In this document: positions 60,581 through 64,000 of the stretch, in pieces
Position numbering within the stretch: the stretch's first letter is position 1
How the letters are laid out: every line of letters begins with the position of its first letter
Assembly: GCA_038237225.1 (NCBI GenBank)
Contig: JBBRYX010000001.1
Location: 496,001-560,000, forward strand
Direction: 5' to 3'
From: DASVUC01 sp038237225
GTDB taxonomy: Bacteria; Planctomycetota; Phycisphaerae; Tepidisphaerales; Tepidisphaeraceae
DNA: 64,000 bases
Program-made: the position numbers and the translations under genes
Notes under the pieces: model-generated
Told to the model about the DNA's origin: nothing
What the model saw: the letters and a program-made list of their open reading frames with translations, nothing else
The model's database searches: none

Positions 60581-61318
60581 TTATTTTGCACTCGTCCCAG
60601 TTGTCGCTTTAGTCGTAGCATGGGCGTCTCGCCCATGCGCCCCCTCATCATCCCGCTCCAAAAAAATCAAATGCTGCCAAGGCAATCCTTCAAACTCCCT
60701 CGCCACCTTAAACCCATTCGCCCACCACTCCTTCAAAATCTGCTCGCGCGACATCTTATGCAGCGGCTTGATCGGAACCTTCGTGTCCTCCCCCCGAAAC
60801 TCCACCAGCGCCACCCTACCTCCCTTCTTCAAACTCTTTCGCACGTGCGCCAGAACCTCCGCGGGCTTCGAAAGCTCGTGATACACATCCACCATCAGCA
60901 AAAGATCCACCGAAGCTTCCGCAAGCTTCGGATCATCCTCCGTACAAACCACAGTCTCCACATTCTTCACCGAATCCCCCGCGCGCCTCCGCAACATTTC
61001 CAACATCTCCGGCTGAATATCCACCGCAATGACCTTCCCCTCGCGCCCCACCATCTCCGCCAGCTTCAAAGAGTAAAACCCATTGCCGCACCCAAGATCG
61101 CAAACCACATCCCCCTTCTTGATGCCCAGCTCCCCCAGCATCGTCTTACAGTCCTCTTCCCGCTGCCGCGATTCCCGCGTCAACCACTCCGCCCCCGTAA
61201 AATGCATCGTCTGCGCAATCTCCCGCCCCATATAAAATCCCGCCCCCTCCTTCTCGTCCGCGCGCAACAGACCCACGCCCACAACCAACGCCAGCATCCA
61301 CACCGTCACTTGCTTCAC
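60581..61318 (-). CDS. Class I methyltransferase with signal peptide
   Basis: A 245-residue protein. The N-terminal MKQVTVWMLALVVGVGLLRA is a clear signal peptide. A complete class I fold follows: VVCDLGCGNGFYSLKLAE (~92-109), AVDIQPEMLE, LLMVDVYHEL and LKKGGRVALVEF. The C-terminal ~18 residues (HGRDAHATTKATTG...) come from a palindromic repeat. Export would be odd for an S-adenosylmethionine enzyme. Confidence 0.82.
   Translation of the reverse strand: MKQVTVWMLALVVGVGLLRADEKEGAGFYMGREIAQTMHFTGAEWLTRESRQREEDCKTMLGELGIKKGDVVCDLGCGNGFYSLKLAEMVGREGKVIAVDIQPEMLEMLRRRAGDSVKNVETVVCTEDDPKLAEASVDLLLMVDVYHELSKPAEVLAHVRKSLKKGGRVALVEFRGEDTKVPIKPLHKMSREQILKEWWANGFKVAREFEGLPWQHLIFLERDDEGAHGRDAHATTKATTGTSAK
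60614..60637. repeat. Palindromic repeat, copy 9, at the 3' end of the methyltransferase gene
   Basis: CGTAGCATGGGCGTCTCGCC followed by CATG; read on the minus strand it encodes H-G-R-D-A-H-A-T. Confidence 0.95.
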
Positions 61319-61412
61319 AGTTCACCTCACCATCACTGATCATACCCAACCCGAGGTAGGGCGTTTCAGCGGACCATTTATTTCGCAACATCTTTTCGTC
61401 AGATTCACCCAC

Positions 61413-61439
61413 CACCGGACTGCCCGCTTCAGCGGGTAG
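61413..61439. repeat. 27-bp direct repeat, left copy
   Basis: CACCGGACTGCCCGCTTCAG followed by CGGGTAG, containing a CCCGCT-TC-AGCGGG hairpin. The same 27 bases recur at 63191-63217. Confidence 0.9.
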
Positions 61440-61494
61440 TGCGACCGCTCCTCAACGCTTGACAACCAACCCCGCCTGAATTCACCTCTCCGTT

Positions 61495-62928
61495 ATGCGA
61501 ATCCATTCCCAACTCCGCATCGCGCTATGCACCATCCTCCTCCTCGGCCTCAGCGCAACTCAAACCACCGCGCAAACATCCTCTCCCAAACCCATCACCA
61601 TCACCCTCTCCCCCAACCCCACCTCCCCCGACATCGCCCCTCTCTTCCTCGGCGGCAGCTACGAAATGCGCATTGTCGTCCCCGAAAACGGCAAATACTA
61701 TTTCGACGCCAACGACGAAAACCTCGTCCGCGTCTACCAGACCCTCGGCGTCAAGAGCCTGCGCGTCGGCGCCAACGCCGTCGACGATCCCAAAGTCGCC
61801 GTCCCCGACACGAAAGACATCGACGCCCTCTTCAACTTCGCCAAAAAAGCCGGCGCAAAGGTCATCTACTCCTTCCGCCTCAAAAATGGCGACCCCGCCA
61901 ACGCCGCCCGCCTCGCCGAATACATCAACAAAAACTATGCCGACACCCTCGACTGCTTCTCCATCGGCAACGAACCCGACTTCTACTTCAAGACCTACGA
62001 ACCCTTCCGCGATGCCTGGAAACCCATCTACCAAGCCATCCTCAAAGCCGTCCCCGATGCAAAGATCAACGGCCCCGCCACCAGTCGAAAAGCGTACGCT
62101 CTCGAATTCGCCGACGAGTTCTTCCCCGCCGGACACCTCTCACACATCTCCACCCACACCTACGCACTCGGCAACGGCCGCGACGCCGAGAAGGACCCGC
62201 CCGCCGCACGCGCCCGCTTCCTCTCCAACAAAACCCACGCCGGCTACCAACGCCTCTACGACGGAATCGTCAAACCCCTCGACGCCAAGCACATCCCCTT
62301 CCGCATGGACGAAACCAACAGTTGCTTCCGCGGCGGAGCCAAAGACTGCTCCGACGCCTACGCCAGCACCCTCTGGGTCCTCGACTACCTCAACTGGTGG
62401 GCCGCCCACCACATCCAGGGCCTCAACTTCCACACCGGCGACACCGTCAACGGCTACCCCATCATGCGCGCCAACTACGCCCTCTTCGTCCACAAGCCCG
62501 ACAGCAAAGAATTCGAAATCCGCCCCGTCGCCTACGGCATCCTCGCCTTCGCCCAAGCAGCGCACGGAAAACCCATGGACGTAAACGTCGACGGCGCAGA
62601 AGACCTCGACTTCACCGCCTACGCCTACCAAAACGATAAGGCCGGCCAGTCCATACTCCTTCTCAACAAAACCTTCGGCCCCACCGCCAAACCCATCACC
62701 GTCACGATCAACGGAACATCGCCCAAATCCCCTTGGCAATCCATGACGCTCGAACAGAAGGCCGCCGACATCGCCGCCAAGACTGATGTTACCGTTGGAA
62801 ATTCCCCCATTGACCCGAAGGGCAGTTGGGATGGAAAGTGGACCAACGTCGAATCCGGCAGCGACGGACCCCCGACGATCACAGTAAAACCAACCACTGC
62901 TGTCCTGCTCCGCGTGGGTGAACGCTGA
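61495..62928 (+). CDS. Secreted GH79-like glycoside hydrolase
   Basis: A 477-residue exported protein with a signal peptide ending TAQ (~26). The TIM barrel part has CFSIGNEPDFYFK (acid/base E in N-E-P) and PFRMDETNSC (nucleophile E), and ends with a beta-sandwich-like tail (SILLLNKTFGPTAKPITVTI). The two glutamates and their order fit clan-A families such as GH79 (glucuronidases/heparanase-like); exact family is not certain. It is flanked by 27-bp direct repeats. Confidence 0.8.
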   Translation: MRIHSQLRIALCTILLLGLSATQTTAQTSSPKPITITLSPNPTSPDIAPLFLGGSYEMRIVVPENGKYYFDANDENLVRVYQTLGVKSLRVGANAVDDPKVAVPDTKDIDALFNFAKKAGAKVIYSFRLKNGDPANAARLAEYINKNYADTLDCFSIGNEPDFYFKTYEPFRDAWKPIYQAILKAVPDAKINGPATSRKAYALEFADEFFPAGHLSHISTHTYALGNGRDAEKDPPAARARFLSNKTHAGYQRLYDGIVKPLDAKHIPFRMDETNSCFRGGAKDCSDAYASTLWVLDYLNWWAAHHIQGLNFHTGDTVNGYPIMRANYALFVHKPDSKEFEIRPVAYGILAFAQAAHGKPMDVNVDGAEDLDFTAYAYQNDKAGQSILLLNKTFGPTAKPITVTINGTSPKSPWQSMTLEQKAADIAAKTDVTVGNSPIDPKGSWDGKWTNVESGSDGPPTITVKPTTAVLLRVGER

Positions 62929-63044
62929 ACCATTTGCTTCGAGCCGAGTCCGGAGGGACCGATCCGAATCGTTCTCTCCGGTCGTCGCAGCACTTCAGAT
63001 CACCCAACCCCCAAGCCTGCAAAAACTTCCGCATCTGGATGACC

Positions 63045-63168
63045 TAGAGCGGGTTTCACATCAGTGCACACAAAACGAAACAAAAAATGTTGCCGAAATC
63101 GGCAATTTCAAGCGGTTTCGACTCTTCACTTGAGAAACGTGTATCCACTGATGTGAAATCGGCTCTAG
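63045..63168. mobile_element. MITE-like element with 23-bp terminal inverted repeats
   Basis: The ends (CTAGAGCGGGTTTCACATCA at 63045 and its complement ending 63168) match at 20 of 23 positions; the inside is 78 bases, AT-rich (AAAACGAAACAAAAAATG) with no gene. Such non-coding elements move with help from a related transposase; none is in the window. Confidence 0.75.
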
Positions 63169-63190
63169 CCCCCCAGTTCCAAAAACGCCC

Positions 63191-63217
63191 CACCGGACTG
63201 CCCGCTTCAGCGGGTAG
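63191..63217. repeat. 27-bp direct repeat, right copy
   Basis: Identical to 61413-61439; the two copies bound the GH79-like gene and the MITE-like element. Confidence 0.9.
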
Positions 63218-63340
63218 CAGTTCCTCAGTCTCGGAACCAGGGCACGCCAAGGGGACGGGACACCCACGCCTGTTTTGTCAACCATGCGGCAGCCAGTTGT
63301 GCCCGAATATGCTATGATTCCCGTGAACGGAACAAACCTT

Positions 63341-63595
63341 ATGACAATCTCACTCAATCCCCAAACACAGCGTCTCATCGAGGAGCGGATGAAGCAGACA
63401 GGCATGCCCACCCCCGACGACCTGGTACAACTCGCGCTCAGCACCCTCGACCAGGTTCAAGGCGAAGATTTTGAGCAGCTTGACGCCGATACGCGGGCGG
63501 CAATCGCCGAAGGTGAGGCACAGTACCAGCGGGGCGAAGGCATCCCGTTGGATGAAGCCTTCGAACGCCTTCGAACGAAACACATCCACCCCTAA
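63341..63595 (+). CDS. ParD-like antitoxin
   Basis: An 84-residue protein from ATG 63341; an ATG at 63314 would add nine residues. ISLNPQTQRLIEERMKQTG is typical of ParD-like ribbon-helix-helix antitoxin starts, with an acidic C-terminal tail. The toxin gene follows seven bases later on the same strand. A -10-like TATGAT lies at 63313-63318. Confidence 0.8.
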   Translation: MTISLNPQTQRLIEERMKQTGMPTPDDLVQLALSTLDQVQGEDFEQLDADTRAAIAEGEAQYQRGEGIPLDEAFERLRTKHIHP

Positions 63596-63601
63596 CGCTC
63601 C

Positions 63602-63919
63602 ATGCTGCCACTGACCTACGCTGTGATCGTGCTTCCCCGCGCGTTTGCCGATCTCAACGGGATCCTGACCTACATTGCCCAGGACTCACCACAAAACGCC
63701 GTGAGCACCATCAATCGGCTTCAACATGCGATGGGTTCACTCAGGCACTTGCCCCACCGCTTCAAAGTGCATGAGAGCCGCAAGAATCCTTCGCTGACGG
63801 TCCGATCGATGCCCATTGGGCCCTTCCTGGTCTTCTATCGCGTCGACAGCGAGCGGCCGCTCGTGCGAATCATTACCGTTCGGCATGGCCACCGGCGACA
63901 GCCCAGGCGAATTCGCTAA
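63602..63919 (+). CDS. RelE/ParE superfamily toxin
   Basis: A 105-residue protein with the RelE/ParE fold pattern: VIVLPRAFADLNGILTYIAQDSP, then VRSMPIGPFLVFYRVDSERPLVRIITVRHGHRR. The terminal basic segment and the H-G-H-R ending fit this group, which act as ribosome-dependent RNases or gyrase poisons. It forms a type II module with the upstream antitoxin. Confidence 0.88.
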   Translation: MLPLTYAVIVLPRAFADLNGILTYIAQDSPQNAVSTINRLQHAMGSLRHLPHRFKVHESRKNPSLTVRSMPIGPFLVFYRVDSERPLVRIITVRHGHRRQPRRIR

Positions 63920-63940
63920 ACAAGCCCATCCCACAACGCC

Positions 63941-64000
63941 AACCGCACAAGGGGACGAACCGCACAAGAGGACGAACCGGAACCGCACAAGGGGACGGGA
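63941..64000. repeat. AACCGCACAAGGGGACG tandem units at the window edge
   Basis: Three near-identical 17-base units (63941, 63958, 63981), the last running into GGA at 64000. The 13-base CAAGGGGACGGGA also occurs at 63248-63260. Confidence 0.85.

Overview
The window is high-GC bacterial DNA that looks planctomycetal, possibly Phycisphaerae. The evidence is gene content: a PEP-CTERM secreted protein, several proteins with the C-x-x-C-G-Y-N-L-R-G-L zinc-ribbon signature, a block phoH / 7TM-HD phosphohydrolase / ybeY / CNNM-type protein, TatC with a long periplasmic insertion, and many short palindromic repeats that are sometimes translated in frame (H-G-R-D-A-H-A-T). The lineage is inferred, since there is no rRNA. 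I saw no rRNA, tRNA, CRISPR array, integrase or intact transposase gene.

Layout. 1-6169: methyltransferase fragment, then the phoH, PgpH-like, ybeY, CNNM run (the last three overlap start to stop). 6247-11220: secreted esterase, PEP-CTERM glycoside-hydrolase-like protein, Ser/Thr kinase, zinc-ribbon membrane protein. 11315-14685: argG, a truncated GT39-like remnant, a two-domain thiamine phosphate synthase, and a frameshifted zeta-toxin-like gene with a small partner. 14713-23665: murJ, an Eis-like acetyltransferase, then a compact run of VWA protein, ExbB/TolQ, two ExbD/TolR and a large secreted helical-repeat protein. The VWA protein begins with a TonB-like transmembrane helix, which makes this run the best candidate for an undescribed envelope machine.

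24499-45658 is a surface-polysaccharide locus: flippase, O-antigen-ligase-like protein, an integral membrane glycosyltransferase, at least nine other glycosyltransferases (GT2, GT4, GT11-like), a sugar-nucleotide epimerase, a fused epimerase-oxidoreductase, methyltransferases and a WcaF-like acetyltransferase. The genes from 38165 to 43378 overlap one another and are probably translationally coupled.

45649-57479 is mostly housekeeping: fused uroporphyrinogen methyltransferase/synthase, a PilZ protein, a MntA/HepT-type toxin-antitoxin pair, tatC, a STAS protein, a PilB/GspE-like ATPase, gltX and a UvrD/PcrA helicase. 57634-64000 is more accessory: flavin reductase, a GxxExxY gene sitting inside an inverted repeat, GNAT, Mug-like glycosylase, a frameshifted phosphodiesterase lipoprotein, a secreted methyltransferase, a GH79-like glycosidase and a RelE/ParE toxin-antitoxin pair flanked by short direct repeats.

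The second theme is repeats. At least nine copies of a palindromic G-T-A-G-C-A-[TC]-G-G-G-C element lie between genes or inside coding sequence, together with ACGTTTC arrays, a perfect 37-bp inverted repeat and a MITE-like 124-bp element.
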